DNA from: Rostratula benghalensis
Taxonomy: Eukaryota > Chordata > Aves > Charadriiformes > Rostratulidae
DNA length: 64,000 nt
Assembly (NCBI GenBank): GCA_013399305.1
Contig: VXAI01000013.1
Coordinates: 5,456,846 to 5,520,845 of the forward strand
Direction: 5' to 3'
Numbering within the stretch: position 1 is the first letter of the stretch; each line of letters begins with the position of its first letter. Position numbers and translations under genes: made by a program. A model generated the notes under the pieces. That model did not search any database. It was not told the origin of the DNA and saw nothing but the letters and a program-made list of their open reading frames with translations. Shown here piece by piece: positions 24,557-37,889 of this stretch.

Positions 24557-25640
24557 GTAAGTTATGTGCTTTTTTTCTTTTCCTGTATTGTTTATAATGT
24601 TCATAGGATCTCTTTTAGTGCAGATACGAGGAAATGGATTTTAAGTTTCAAAGGCTGTAAATTTCCAAATCTTCTAGAAACAGTTTCCTCTTACTTCAGC
24701 TCTCCCGGAGTTGAAATTCACTGCCTGGGCATAAGAGATAAACTGGACTGGAAAATATCCACCCTTTTTGAAGAAAAAACAAAAGCCCCTGGTGCTAAAA
24801 ACCTTTCTGGCAGCATTTGATACAACTAGGCACTACTATCTTTATCTCCATATGTCTAAGTTACCTCTTTTAATCAGTGTTTCAGTTGTAAGGTACCATC
24901 TTGAGAAATACATGTTTAGATTTTTAGTTGTAAGGTACCATGCAGAGTTTTTTAGAGAGGAGCTTCCTATTCCATTCTTTCTGCGTGGCTGAGCCAGCTC
25001 TCACATCCTGCTGTGACACCCCCCCCCTCCCCAGGCGCTTTCAGTGCCTACAGCCACCAATGTAGATCATTAGATCTGGTTTTAATTGCCTAAGGGACAG
25101 GTCCCATTCCAAACTAAGAGGACAGTTCACTGCCCTTTGTAACATCACTAGTATATAACTAGAGAATTTATTACATGCTCTTTGTAAATGGTACTAGAAA
25201 TTAATTTTGTTCCATCTAACTTCAAACTTGCTTAATAAATCACAAGAGCTGTATTTCCTTGGAAGGGTCTTCTTCCATATTTCACTTTATCACATTTTTT
25301 GTTCAAATTTTGTAGCTTTATTTTTTTATGTATTATTTGTCCTTTTTTTTCTGGCAACTATTCTTTGCTAGTGAATGAAACTTCTCTTCATGGAGAAAAA
25401 AGATGTGACTTATGTCCTAGCTTGGTTTTATCTACATTAAATTCTATTGCACAAAACAACAATAAGGGACAGGCATGGACAACAAGTTTTCCTGTTGTAC
25501 AGAAATGTGAAATTTCAGTGTGAGTTTCTCCAGCTCACGATCTGATCAGTACTGTGGCAGTTGAAATGAAGAAAATCCTCATAAAAAAAGCTTATAAAAC
25601 GATGGGGATGTGTCTAACTTGGTTTACAAGCCTGCAGGTG
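24557..25640 (+). other. CADPS2: intron start: direct repeat and C-rich tract
   Basis: Holds the donor, a 16-bp direct repeat (24884-24941), a C9-T-C4 tract ending in AG at about 25018-25034 that resembles an acceptor, and otherwise nothing recognised. Confidence 0.55.
24884..24941. repeat. 16-bp direct repeat, 42-bp period
   Basis: AGTTGTAAGGTACCAT occurs identically at 24884-24899 and 24926-24941. The unit between them shows little other similarity. Confidence 0.9.
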
Positions 25641-26175
25641 TGTCCTGGTTTGAGAATATGGACATTCACGAGGTACTATGGAGGGGTGTGAAAAACAGTA
25701 TTGTGGTGGATGGTGCTCACCAAAGCTGCTCTATCACTCCCTCTCCTCAAATGGACAAGGGAGGGAAAATACAGGTGGATATCTGCCCCACCATCGACCT
25801 CCATAGGTTGCAGGGGGACAGCCTGCCTCACCATGTTCTTTACAGCAGGCTGCAGGGGAATCTCTGCTGCGGTGCCTGGAGCACCTCCTCCCCCTCTTTC
25901 ATGAGTGACCTTGATGTTTGCAGAGTTGCTACTCTCACTTATTTGCACTGCTCTCTCTGGCTGCAGTTGCACAGTTTTCATTCTCCACCCCGCCCCCTTC
26001 TTAATTATGTTATCATGGAGGTGCTACCACCATCACTGATGGACTCAGCCTTGGCTTCTTGGAGCCTGCTGACGTTGGCCCTATTTGCTTTAGGGGAAGC
26101 TTCTAGCAGCTTCTCATAGAAGCCATCCCTGTAGCCCCCCCTACTACCAAAACCTTGCCACACAAACCCAATACA
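25641..26175 (+). mobile_element. solo-LTR-like avian endogenous retrovirus remnant
   Basis: A 535-bp block starts TGTCCTGGTTTGAG and ends CAAACCCAATACA, so the termini are TGT...ACA. Internal segments such as GGGGGACAGCCTGCCTCACC, CACCTCCTCCCCCTCTTTCA and GCTTCTAGCAGCTTCTCATA match a high-copy bird LTR that I recall. The 5' part (CCAAAGCTGCTCTATCACTCC) resembles a different avian LTR, so the copy may be mosaic. No gag, pol or env sequence flanks it. I see no target-site duplication (AGGTG versus AGTAT). The 169-codon open frame across it is not a known protein. Confidence 0.7.
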
Positions 26176-29147
26176 AGTATAGAAGTTGTCAGAGAATAAT
26201 CCTTTTGTCTGTGTAAGTAACGAAGAAGTTAACACTGGGAGGAAGAACAGTTTGGGAGGTGGTGCAGGGGCAGGCTGAGCTGGTTAGCTGCCCAGCAGTA
26301 GGTTTCAGAAGAATGGGATGTCTGAAGATGCCGAACGTGGGGTAGAATTGGAAAGGGCATAATTTCTTCAGCAAGCAGTGTAAGAACCTAGATATGTTAG
26401 AGGAAGTAGCCAGCCCTCTGGAAAGGATATGATAGTGAATAAAAGTGATTTTAAAATAAATGCCTTAACAGTAACTGTCCTGTTAAGATTCACTTTGTGT
26501 TTCTTGTTAGTGAGATTTTTTTTTAGGGCACATCAAGAACTATGTTTTTCAGCTTGTCTGCTGATGCAGTGAAGGGCTGCACTTAATAATCAAAGATAGA
26601 ACTATAAAGTGGAAGACTTAAATTCTCCAGCTATTTTCAGCCATTCACTTCTTAGCATTAAGTGTACAAATGTGCTAGCCATCCAGTTTGGGAGGATTCC
26701 AAAGTTCTTATCATTAGTGTCAAGGCCATAGTGACACCATGGGCTCATGAGATCTTCATCACGGTGTTAGTACACTGTGAGCTCATCCACCAGCTGTGAT
26801 TTTGTTCTTTAGTCTCTTCCTTATTTATTCCACACACACAGAGTTCCATTTTTCATTCTTTCCAGAGGTTTCCTTCCAGATTTGCACAACCTTTTTCAAT
26901 TGTGCAGTTTGAGTCAGCATTTGCTAGTAATTTTTAATTTCTTTTCAGGATTGTGTAGATAGTTACTGCTATGCAATATTAGATTTAATGAGTTTTGCAA
27001 TCCAGCTGGAGACTTAGTTCAAGCTACTGCTCCTGTTCAATGCATTGTAATCAAATTTTATGCCTCTTACCACGTATTCTCATATCATCGCTTCTACGTG
27101 TCTCTTGTGCGTTTTTCATTTGCTTCATTACCCGTTTGTTGAAAATGTTAATATCTATTATTTCTTTGTGTGTTCAGTTGCTGCTGTGCTCTGATGCTTT
27201 CTCATCTCTGCCTTCCACATGTGATCCAGCACATCTCCCGTTCGATGAAGTTACTGGTTTGAGTTACAGACATCTCGCTTGTTTGTGTCATACAGATCTT
27301 ATGAGCTTCAGCGTTAATTTCTTTATACTTTAGCTGCTGAGCTACAGTTCAATTTCATCTGACATAGAAGGAAACAAATACATGGTCTGCACAGTAATTA
27401 TTTCACTCTGAAAATTATTAATTTGCCTTTAATCCTATGAAGTAGTCGTGGTTTGAGACTTATTACGATACTGCTTGCAAAGGCACATTTTGAATGTGAA
27501 TGAGAAGGTTTGGTTTGGGCATGTGACACAAATCCTGTATCACCAGTTGCAGGTGCTTTGAGTCACTAAATCCATCTATAATTACTGGGTTTGTTCAGAA
27601 TTTGTTCTCTCCGGAATCTAAGAGCAAGTTCCTAGGATTTAGGAACTAATTATAGCTCAGTCTTTGATTAACTTTTCTATAAATATTTGTTGAAAAAGTA
27701 ACTTCTGTACTAAATGAATAAATATAAATTTCAGCATCAATTTCACTGCATGGTAAGCAAGCCATGCTCTTGTGTCAGGACTACTTGTTGCCTTATCTTC
27801 CAGCATTATGTCTTTTCCAATGCTGGAATGTCTTTTCCAAGACTCCCTGTTAATATTCTGGCACTGTTTTTCATTTACCTTAAAAATCTAATAGGAAAAC
27901 AATTCATAGGAAAAGTTACATAAACTCTTTTAACTCTCCAGAAATGGTTATTTTCATGTTTTGCATAATTTCCCCCCAGCATCCCACTGCAGTTCCTGAA
28001 AGTCTCTCTGAAATTTAGCATGATTCATTTTTGTATCTGTATAGTTAAGATTGTCTTAAGGAATTATTTTTCCTTCCTTTCCAGTTTTAGAGAAGATATG
28101 GAAATGTTTACAATTCTTTCTGTAATCTTTTTCTCAGAATTAACACAGGATTTTTTTTTAATATGTTTTTTTTTGTGGAAAATTCCATTACAGACATTGA
28201 GCCAGCTTCTAATCGGTAGAATATCAGATGTTGGTGATGCTTTTTGGATAAAGAGAAACATTCAATCATATGGCAATTTATTATGAGTAATTATATTGGA
28301 CACACTGTGAAGTGTAAAATTAAGTGAGAAAGTGACTTAAGAAATAAAGTAAGTTTTTGCATATTTCAACCTAATGTTTTTTTAAAAATAGCCAATAATC
28401 TTTAATTCATCAGTTCCTGCATACTCTTTCATGAAGATTGGAAAAGGTTCTTGTTCAGAGCCCAGGGAGGTTCACTTGCCACCTTTTATATAAATACCTA
28501 TTAATATGTGTGTATATGTACATTGGGCTAAACTCACAGTACAAATTCTTTTTTCTTGAATGTTTGCAGTCTTAGATATGAGTAAAATGTGGGCAAAGAA
28601 CTGCAATGAATGTGTGAAATACTGTAAAAACTTTGTAATGACCGCAAGTTCTCAGGATTTCACCTCTGCTGAAAGCATCGTGCAGCTGCAAGAAATTTTA
28701 TGTACTGGTATTTTTCCTGTTTTTCTTGCTGCTTCTTTTTAACTATGGGGTTCTAAGCCATAATTACTGCATGCTGCTTAAATCTGAATGTTAAATGCAG
28801 GATCTGTAGCAGTTAGCCGTATGAGGGGTTTTCAGAATTTAAAATCAGACTTGGTACAACTGTACCTGTTTGCCTGTGATACAGAGATTATATTTAACTT
28901 AATTTCTATTTAAATTCAGGTGCTGTAGTCCTTGGCAAATTAAATTGCTGTCTGCCACAGTCAGGCAATAGGGAAGAACTGAGGTATGGTCGATAGCAAA
29001 AACTGATGAGGCAGGAGATTCATATACAAATCTAGCTAATAGATCGGCACTGCCTGGCTGGGGGGAGGATTTAGGAAGGTTTTAAAAAAGTGAACTAAAA
29101 GTAAAAATCAATCAAAATCAACAATAAGAAAGAACAGAGGTCCCATG
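26176..29147 (+). other. CADPS2: intronic sequence, nothing recognised except short repeats
   Basis: Unique-looking AT-rich sequence. It contains a short repeat at 27800-27840. No exon, RNA gene or mobile element is recognised. Confidence 0.5.
27800..27840. repeat. short direct and inverted repeat
   Basis: ATGTCTTTTCCAA occurs at 27808-27820 and 27828-27840. CCAGCATT (27800-27807) is mirrored by AATGCTGG (27819-27826), giving a small hairpin-capable unit. Confidence 0.8.
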
Positions 29148-29345
29148 TCATAGACTCATAGAATGATTGGTCCAAGCCACTAAGCCACAGGCATGGACAT
29201 CTATCACTAGATCAACTTGCTCAAAGCCCCATCCAGCTTGACTTTGAACGCTTCCAGTGATGGGGCATCCACAACTTCTCTGGACAAGCTGTTCCAGTGC
29301 AAGGTCATCGTGCGAGGCAAAGGTGGCCAACCCCAGCTGTGGGCA
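29148..29345 (-). mobile_element. CR1 LINE 3' fragment
   Basis: It reads as the reverse complement of a CR1 3' end. CATAGACTCATAGAATGATT is the ATTCTATGA tail. It is followed by CTATCACTAGATCAACTTGC, CAAAGCCCCATCCAGC, GATGGGGCATCCACAACTTC and GACAAGCTGTTCCAGTGC. The copy is about 200 bp and truncated at its 5' end. The - strand open frame at 29148-29330 is this repeat. Confidence 0.9.
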
Positions 29346-32300
29346 TAGTCAGAGTGGTTGATACTGGGCTGTTAAGGAGTTTGAAAGTTCCACAGAGACC
29401 AAGAATGGAATAAAATCATATATAAAATAATCCCGTGAACAGTAGCTGTATCTGTAATAATAACACTGATTCTTTGTTTCGATTAAATCTGTGTGAGTAT
29501 TTACAGGCTTCCTGAATATGTTTTTCTTTGCCTAATGCAGAACATTGTTGGCCCATAGTGGGGGGGAAGTTGCTTGGCCCACAGTGGAAGCACACACTAG
29601 TGCAACAAAAACACTGATTATTTCTTGCAGTTACTCTTAGAAAAACATGAATTGTATTTATTGGAGCTTTTTTTATATGAAGACATTCAGATATAGAATT
29701 AGTCTGAAAAAATGTAGGCATTTCTGTAACGGAAGGAGTGAAGCAATGTTGATATTTCTGACTGTCATTATGGAAAACCTGGTCTGAATGATTTTTTTGC
29801 ATTTATGTCAAATGAGGGGCAAAAGGATCTTGCTGACGAAACTTCAGAAAGGAGCTAGCTTTATGCACTAAATGGTATTTTGGTTGCTTTTACAGCCTGT
29901 TTTTTATTATTAATGATTTTTAGGTACACAGTTTTTATTTAAGGCAACAAAAAGCATAGTTGGTCCTGATGAATATTTCAGGGATGAAGATGACCCCTAA
30001 AGCAACTAAAAAGCATTCATTAGACTCAAAACTTAGCACGCATAAAATAAATAGTAATTAAATGTTGAAACATTCCGGCTTGATATTATTGAGGCAAAAT
30101 AATGTAATCAGATGAAACATTTATTTAAATACATTAGGATAATAATTGTAGAAGCTAACTGGGCTTCAGGGCATATATTCATTGGTTTCTGCTTTTGTTA
30201 TTTTTCTCAAAACTCACAACTGGCATGTATTGAGGGATATAAGCTTTTTGCTCTGTTCAGATACTCTTCAAAAACCTGAATACTAGGCCGACTTGGGATT
30301 TATTGTTGATACAGTCTCATTTGGAGAGAAGCTCTTTCAACAGGGTGTTTTCTTACATTAGCTTTAGGATAATCTTGTGTTTTGCCTTGTGTAGGAGTCT
30401 TTCAACAATAAATATGTTTATAGTTGCATTTACACAACTATTTTCTATCTGGTTGCTTTAAAACATTGGCAAACTTGAGGAAAACGTGGTGTTGTACCAC
30501 GTAAGAGGTCTCTTTTAGGCCAGTTGTTTGAAAAGCTTCATAAAAGTGTTTTAAGGCCACCTCCAAGAATGAGGCATAATGAAAGTTTATCTAGGTCATC
30601 CATTTCACCAAAGAAGCTCTAATGCCTTCAAAGTTCTGGATCAGCAACCACAATTTAGCGAGTAATGGAGACTGTCTCACTGTTAGCATTCTAATTATTT
30701 TCCTCAAAGAAGTGAGGGGGAGATAAGATACAACGAACTAAAACACATTTTACGTACCTAGACCTCCTCTGTGCTAAGAAGTCATCTGATAGAGTTGAAT
30801 TGCAGAGTTTGCAATGGAAAGTGTGTCAGTGCTTAAATCCCCATCTTTTGCTTTACAAATATCTACATATAACTATATTCTTTAGGTTTTCAAAGTCTGG
30901 AGATCCTGTTTTTGCTTCCATGGAAAACAAAACTGCTAGCTGTTGAAACTGTGTCTGTCCAGTCTCTTTGGACACTGATATTTGTTGATAATCATTGTTA
31001 ATTTGGCTGAGGATGTCACTCATACAGTTCCTGTGTTAGCAATACAGATGTAATTGTAACAGACCTGGATTTCAAACTTCTAAATGAGGAAGGGAGTTGA
31101 CAGATGGAGTTTAGACTTTAATTGCACCAGTCCTTTCTTTGCAAGTGGTGTGTGCTGATAAGAGAGGAATAAATGGCTCATTTAATTTAGATTTTTTTAA
31201 AAAATCAATCCCAATAATGGTATCTTTTTTGTTCATTTGTGACCACTCTTGCTTCAGGCAAATAAGGAAGGCCTGGTAGGTCTGACACTACATGGCAGAA
31301 GTAATTAGTTGCTGGGTTGTGAGGTATGTTTCTGTCATAGTAAGCATTGTGTGATATTATTTACTTGGTTATTCAGTAAATTCTGAATGTCTGTTAATCT
31401 GATCAAACCTATTAGAAAACCACGAATGGCTCAAAACGTTACACAACAGTGAATTTGATCTGCATTACTTAATTGTTTTTCTCCTAATGCTAGTGATGTT
31501 TTACTCAGTCTCGAAGGAAAACAGAACTTACCTGGACTGTGCACATTTTTGTTGATGCTGTCTTCTGGGCCACTGAGAGCAGTGGAGTTGTTTTCAGCTG
31601 CCCTGATACTGATAAGAATTGTGTCAGTTTTAACATCAGTCCTGCAGGAATCTTGCAGGAGATACTAAAATTTTATGCTCTTTTCTTAACTTGGAAATCA
31701 TTATGTAGAGAGATTTCTTTCACTAATGATGAAAGGATGACATCTCTGGATCCTTTTAAGTTATCCTTCCTGCTGCCTTTCAGCACAAAGCTGACCTTAA
31801 GGCCCATTTGGAAGTTGAAATAATGCTGAGAAGTATTTCATTAAAAGAGTTATGTTAATGCCAACAGATTTTTCTTTGTGCCTTTACATTGTGATGTCTG
31901 TGTGTTTGAGTCAGCAGTATCTCAGGGACTCTCCACACTAATGGGGAGCAATGGGACACTTTTTAAAATTCCTTTCAGCAGTTAGACAGATATTCAGCCC
32001 AATCTCTGACTTGCTGTCTTTCTCCGTGACCAGAGGGAGACAAGTAGTTTCGTGTGAATAGTGAAAATTTCTACAAGATGCCTATGGACTCTGAGCCGTA
32101 GTTAGTCCAGCTCAGGGTCTCTATCTGTGGGTGCTGGGATTTTCTCACATAATTTCTTTAGGCTTCAAGTTTTGATTAGACATCCACTGTTGAAAGTGGC
32201 CGTATTTCTCTAATTAATCATTCCACTCAATTGCAAGCAACTAATAGCTAAAAGATTTCTTGATCTTAGAAACAACACAAACAAACAAATGAAAACCCCA

Positions 32301-35300
32301 AACTCAACCTACCAAATAAACAGCAAAGGAGAAAACCTCCTATTTTATGTACCATTAGATTGAGTTTCTAGGGCTGATGTTTGCTCAGCATGTTATTTCA
32401 TTTACTCTTACATTTCTACATGATGGGATGAATTACTTTTGTTTGCGTGTTTTGATTGAACCTCTCTGTTACCATTCTATTTTGTGATACCTTTAACTGT
32501 GAAATCCTTAGGGATGTGTGACTTGACCAAATCTTTTAAACTTTAAAGTAATGTCAAGGAGTGGCATTTTGTTCTTAATGATGAATTGATAATCTCTGAG
32601 TAAACCAAACTAGGGAGGACATGACAGTAAGGGATAAAAAGTTCAGCAAATGGATAGCTGAAATCCAGCAGTCAGTCAATGAGAAGTGAGATGTTAAATT
32701 CTCGCTCATCTCTCTCAACCCTCATTTCATTTCTGTTCTGTTGCTAATTTCAGAAGATGACAACAAACTCTTATATCCTGAGAATTGTGAAGGCAGCAGA
32801 CAGACAATAATGATGTAAATATTTTCTTAGTGATTGTTTTCGGGTTTTGATTGATCTGCTTTTCCCACCACAGGGTACCGTTGAAAAGCCAAATCAGAAA
32901 ATGAGATTCTTCTCAAGCTTTTATTTTCTGAAGTAAGCTTTATAGTGCCATAGAGATGGCTTTTTCTATTTCATGTTGCCTTAAAAAGGTTTTACTCTTC
33001 ACGAGCAAGAAAGAGGTTTCTTCAAAGTTAAATCCAGGCATAAAATTGCTATCCACCCAAGATTTTCAAGAAGAAACACCATTATCTTAAACGGAGCATA
33101 CTATGAGAAATAGATTACCCAGTCTGTTCCAGTTAGTAAATGCCTACTTTGAGCACCACTGGTGAACAGTAACTACCTCATTAAGTAAACTGTTCTTCTT
33201 TCCACTTGGCCTCGCCATCAAACAGTTTCCCCTAATTTCCTAGTTCATTTTTGCTTATTAACTTAAGCTCATTTCTTAGCTTGCTTTTTTTAAATTTAAA
33301 TTGTCTCTTCTTTGTATAATCCTTTGTATACATGGGTCTGTCTTGTTCCTCCTTAGCAAAACAAAAATGCTGAGGAAATTCAATATTCTTCATCTGCAGT
33401 AAATAATTTGATACTAGGCTTTTGTTATGATCCTTCTTTGGACCTTTCACTTTTCTTATTTCTAAATCAGTGTTCCAGACACAGCCGGAATCCTGGGCCA
33501 GTTGTGATACTTTGTGCTGCTTGGTGTTTTACTTCTGTAATTCCTTTTACCCAGCAAGGTCACGGTCCTTACAGAAGTAAGTGATCAGCAAGGATATAAA
33601 TTTTAAGGCTGCTGTAGAGAAAGGAGGAAATACTGGGGACCTTGGAGCCACATCTGCCGGTATTTAGAGGCGGTGCCCAGGGCAGCTGTAAACAGAACTA
33701 CCCTCTCAGTCAGCTAGAGCAGAACCAGCTTCTGTTTGTCTGTCTGCTTGCCAGCACGTTGTCATGGAGGTGTACTCCAGCATGCAGAGCCCAGTCCCAC
33801 ACAGAATGCCTGCTTGCACAGTTGGCAGTGACTGGCAGGATGATTAAAGACAGTGCTGCTGCCGCCGAGCTGTTGTTTTGTTGGGGGTTTGGTTTTGGTT
33901 TTTTGTTTGGTTTTGGGGTTTTTTTCCCTTCTGAAGTGAAATAGTCAAAAGATGCAGTTCTGCATCTGTATTTATAGATTCATATGGTCCTAGATGTGAA
34001 TATGTCGTCTCTGGACATATTTCTGTTTCTTCATCTTATTGGCAGTGATGACAAAGTAAATGTTAAAATGCTCACCCGTGGCATTCCTGTACACTTCCCA
34101 GCTAGAAAACTGCAACTGGGTGCTTGGTATTTGTGAGTGTTGCATACCTTTCAGTGTTTTCCCTCAGTATGGATTGTCAGCATGCTGGTTCACAGCCCAG
34201 TATAAGAAAACAAATAATCTCCCAGGGATGAGACTATGATGTTTTTGTTACATTCAAGTTTTCTGGTTTTGTGTACCTTTCCTAAAGTAGGAAAGGTTTT
34301 CCTCTGGGAGCAGCAGACATCCTTTGTTTGTATGTGTTTGTATCTGCAGTTTAACTATGATAAATATGCACTATGAATAATGTGTTATTCTGCTTATGGT
34401 ATGCAGGTACTACTGCAGCAGAGCCTTCCAAGTCTAATACTAAAAGATAAATTTTAATGAGAGCTCAGATTTTATTTTCAATGAAATCTGACATTTTCTC
34501 AGACCTTTCTGCCCAACCAGCATAAAATTAGCCATAAATATATACTTTTCTCCCTGTTTGGAGTCTATTCAAGTGTTCTTATGATCTTCCTTTAATGCTA
34601 AAAGGAATATACCTTTGTCCATTTATATGTGTAATTACAGCTTGTTTATTTGGTCTCTCTTATTAGTCTCCTTGGTTTATGTCCAGACAGTCTAGAAGGC
34701 TGTGATGGAAATCCGTGGACAATTACAGGAGTCAATATCCTAGTACTGTTCCTTGTCTGTTTTGCTGTATGTCTCAGAATGCAATCAGTTTTTAATGCTT
34801 TCAAGAGTATTTCCTCTGTAAGGAGTTAAATTAGATGGAAGCAAAATGAAACAAAGTGAAGTAAACTGCCTAGTTCTCTACTGGTTTTCTTGCACTTCTG
34901 TAATGCCCTGTGGCACATGCAATGGGATCAGTAATATTGAAATGCCCACATCAAACCCCTTTGGTTTTACTTTCTCGTGTGATCTCTCTGGACCTTCCTC
35001 AAGGACAGTAGTACAGCAGTTTCATATTTGAGATAGATATGCAAATTAGCAAATAGTCTTTATTTTTGCCACTAATTAAGAAGCATTTTTTTAATCTAAC
35101 CTTTTGTAATGGAAAAGGAGCTACTATTGTACTTGGCTTTAGAGCTTTTGGTAGCTTAATGAAGTCTAGTGGAAAACTATGGGGGAAAAAAAGCCCACAG
35201 CCACATCTCTTACAAAACATGATTTTAAAAAATGTCAATGGACAGTTACAAGTTTCTCAAACCTAATAACATCTAAACAGCAATATTGTTTCAGATCAAA

Positions 35301-35489
35301 GTCCAAAGAATTCAATATCTTTGTCAGATATTACCAGAACAAGAGTGTTGCCTGAGGAAAAATACCTGGGCAGGGGAGGCCTGCATGATGATTTGCATGA
35401 GTGTTCTGCCTTATGTCTATCATTGGGGCTCTGGGGCATCCTTTACTTGGCCACCTTTCCATCACTGATAGCAGCATAAGGCAATTAAT
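29346..35489 (+). other. CADPS2: intronic sequence with possible conserved elements
   Basis: No gene or intact mobile element is recognised. An AT-rich block at about 29990-30180 has many homeobox-type cores and looks like a possible conserved element. A long G/T tract lies at 33871-33930. The segment 33630-33850 is GC-richer and unexplained. Everything else looks like ordinary unique intron. Confidence 0.5.
33871..33930 (+). repeat. G/T-rich low-complexity tract
   Basis: Alternating T and G runs (TTGTTTTG, TTGGGGGTTTGG, TTTTGG, TTTTTTG and TTTTGGGG) end in a T run. It is one of the longest of these tracts in the window. Confidence 0.8.
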
Positions 35490-36089
35490 CCAACTGTATC
35501 CTTGGCCGCATCAAAAGAAGTGTGGCCAACAGGTCAAGGGAGGCAATTCTGCCCCTCTGCTCTGCTCTCATGAGACCCCACCTGGAGTCCTGTGTCCAGC
35601 TTTGGATTCCTCAGCACAGGAAGGACATGGACCTGTTGGAATGGGTCTAGAGGAGGGCCACAAAGACGATTAGAGGGTTAGAGCACTTCTCCTATGAAGA
35701 CAGGCTGAGAGAACTGGGATTGTTCAGCCTAGAGAAGAGAAGGCTCTAGGGAGAGCTTCTGGCAGCCTTCCTGAACCTACAGGGGGCCTACAGGGAAGAT
35801 GGGGAAGGACTCTTTATCAAGGACTGTAAGAATAGACATGGTTTTAACTGAAAGAGAGTAGATTTAGACTAGATATAAGGAAGAAATTCTTTACTGTAAG
35901 GGTGAACACTGGAACAGGTTGCCCAGAGAAGCTGTGGATGCCCCATCCCTGGGAGTGTTCAAGGCCAGACTGGATGGAGCTTTGAGCAACCTGGTCTAGT
36001 GGGAGGTGTCCCTGCCCATAACAGGGGGGTTGGAACTAGGTGATCTTTGAAGGTCTCTTCCAACTCTAATCATTCTAAGATTCTATGAA
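35490..36089 (+). mobile_element. CR1 LINE 3' portion, about 600 bp
   Basis: Clear CR1 on the + strand. The segments in order are CGCATCAAAAGAAGTGTGGC, TGAGACCCCACCTGGAGTCC, GGCTGAGAGAACTGGGATTG, TTCAGCCTAGAGAAGAGAAG, AACAGGTTGCCCAGAGAAGC, GGTTGGAACTAGGTGATCTT and the tail CATTCTAAGATTCTATGAA. It is 5'-truncated, as is usual for CR1. Remains of the reverse transcriptase frame are interrupted by stops. It is the best preserved CR1 in the window. Confidence 0.95.
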
Positions 36090-37850
36090 CTAAGTAGTTC
36101 TTTAATTTTATCTTTCAACAGTAATAAGAGCTTGTTATTACTGTGTTCATACTCTGTGTAGGCAGTCTTCTGTATCTGGAAAATGAGACTTGCATCAATT
36201 GCTAAAATGTTTCCTTTTCTCTTTTCTCCAGTTTCTCAAAAGTTTGTTTGGGTGGATAGAAAGGAGGGATATGGGTGAAGTTTTAGAAGCCCTGTAGTCC
36301 CAGCTCCAGAATCAATTAATTTCTTTGTCCTTACTGTAGTGGAACTGGTTTTCGTTGCTATCCATCCATTCTTTCTCAGTTGGGAGAAAATGATGTGACT
36401 TACAGAAGTGATCTTAAAATACAAACTTTTTTCTTCTGGACAGTGGCATCCTGTCCTAGCAGGTGATAGGACATACATAAGAATGTTCATACACACAAAC
36501 AAATATTCAGTTGTGAAAAGACCTGGTCTTTTCACAGTCTGGTCCTTGGGGCCCCAGTAACTGATGTAATTTGTGTAGCTGGAGAAGAAAATTCTTTTGA
36601 GATACAGGTTCCGATATGAGACTTGCGCTGCAGCAATTGGTGATTAATAGTAAATGATCCCAGTTGCCTTATTCCAACTCTCAGCCTTCTGAATATGCTT
36701 CAGACATGCAGGAAATACAATTGAGAAAATTAGACTAGGGAACAAAAAGAAGTGATGCTTTCCATTTAGCTTCCTCTGTTTCTCTACATGGTTTGCGATG
36801 ATGGGTCTTCTGTGCCTTGCTCCTGCCAGGGGACTCAGAGGGAAATAAGAGCGAGTGTGCATCTTGGTGTGCTGGGAGCCCACATCTCCACCACAGCTGT
36901 GCAGCTCACCATGATGCTTTTAGCTCAACTTTCCTCTTGGACTACTGAGCACATCCATAAAGGCTCACTGGGAAGTAAGCTAAAGCTTTCATCTTTCAGC
37001 ATGAAAGGGATTTGCCACTTTTCTACTCCCAACTAGCCGTGAGTACTGCTTCAGAAAGACAGTCTCTGCTGCCAATGAATTGATGAAGAAACAAAAGGTA
37101 AAGAGCATCATTCCTCCCTACTCGGGCTCTTCTTTGAGTACGTGAATCGCTATTAACTGCATTTTCCCTTCATTTCAGAGAAGGGTCAAAAAGGATGGAG
37201 TGTTTTCCTATTGTTATCTTTACATTTCCATAAACGTAAAATGAATATTAAAGATGAACTTGAGACAAGTATCTGTTCCAGAACAGAAATACGTTCCTTT
37301 TGTACCCTGGGTGTGATATGCAGTGCTAACTATACCAGCAGCTCTACACCTTCTTCATATTAGTCATGTTGATCTTACTCTGCAGCTGAGTTGGCACTAT
37401 GATGCTATTTTTTTAATATTTTTTTTTTCCTTCGTACAAGAGCTACACTGTTAAATCTTTTCCTCTGAAGGATTTTCAGATGCACAGAGCTGCATGACCT
37501 TTGTCATTTGCTAACAACTTGTTCTGCTGGCATCTGAAACATGGTACAGGAAAGCTCATCATTTGCATGTATCATCTGAGTGAATACCAAAATGGGCTGC
37601 AAATCCCTTTCCCCTCAGCTCACTCCTCAGTGCAGTACCACTGTTGGAAACCACTTCTCACCTGAACCTAACAGACTCTTCCACCTGTGGAAGAGCTCCT
37701 GACACACCATTATAGAACTCTGAGTGTAGTGGAGTTCAACACTGGTGTTGATCTTGGAAGCTAAGACTGTGTGGGCAGCTTCTACCTAACTGCATTCTGT
37801 AGTTCTGGAAAGAAGAGACTGAATTGTCTGCCAGCATTACAAGACAGGCT

Positions 37851-37889
37851 GACGCAGAGGTCAGACTTGGTGATGCAGAGGTCAGATTT
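37851..37889. repeat. 21-bp-period tandem duplication
   Basis: GACGCAGAGGTCAGACTT at 37851-37868 is repeated with two differences at 37872-37889 (GATGCAGAGGTCAGATTT). Confidence 0.8.

Noticed and set aside
24491..24820. 109-codon frame as an independent gene
   Set aside because: It is the 114-bp CADPS2 exon read through its GTAAGT donor into the intron.
25610..26119. 169-codon + strand and 101-codon - strand open frames
   Set aside because: Both lie within the LTR-like block 25641-26175 and are not retroviral proteins.
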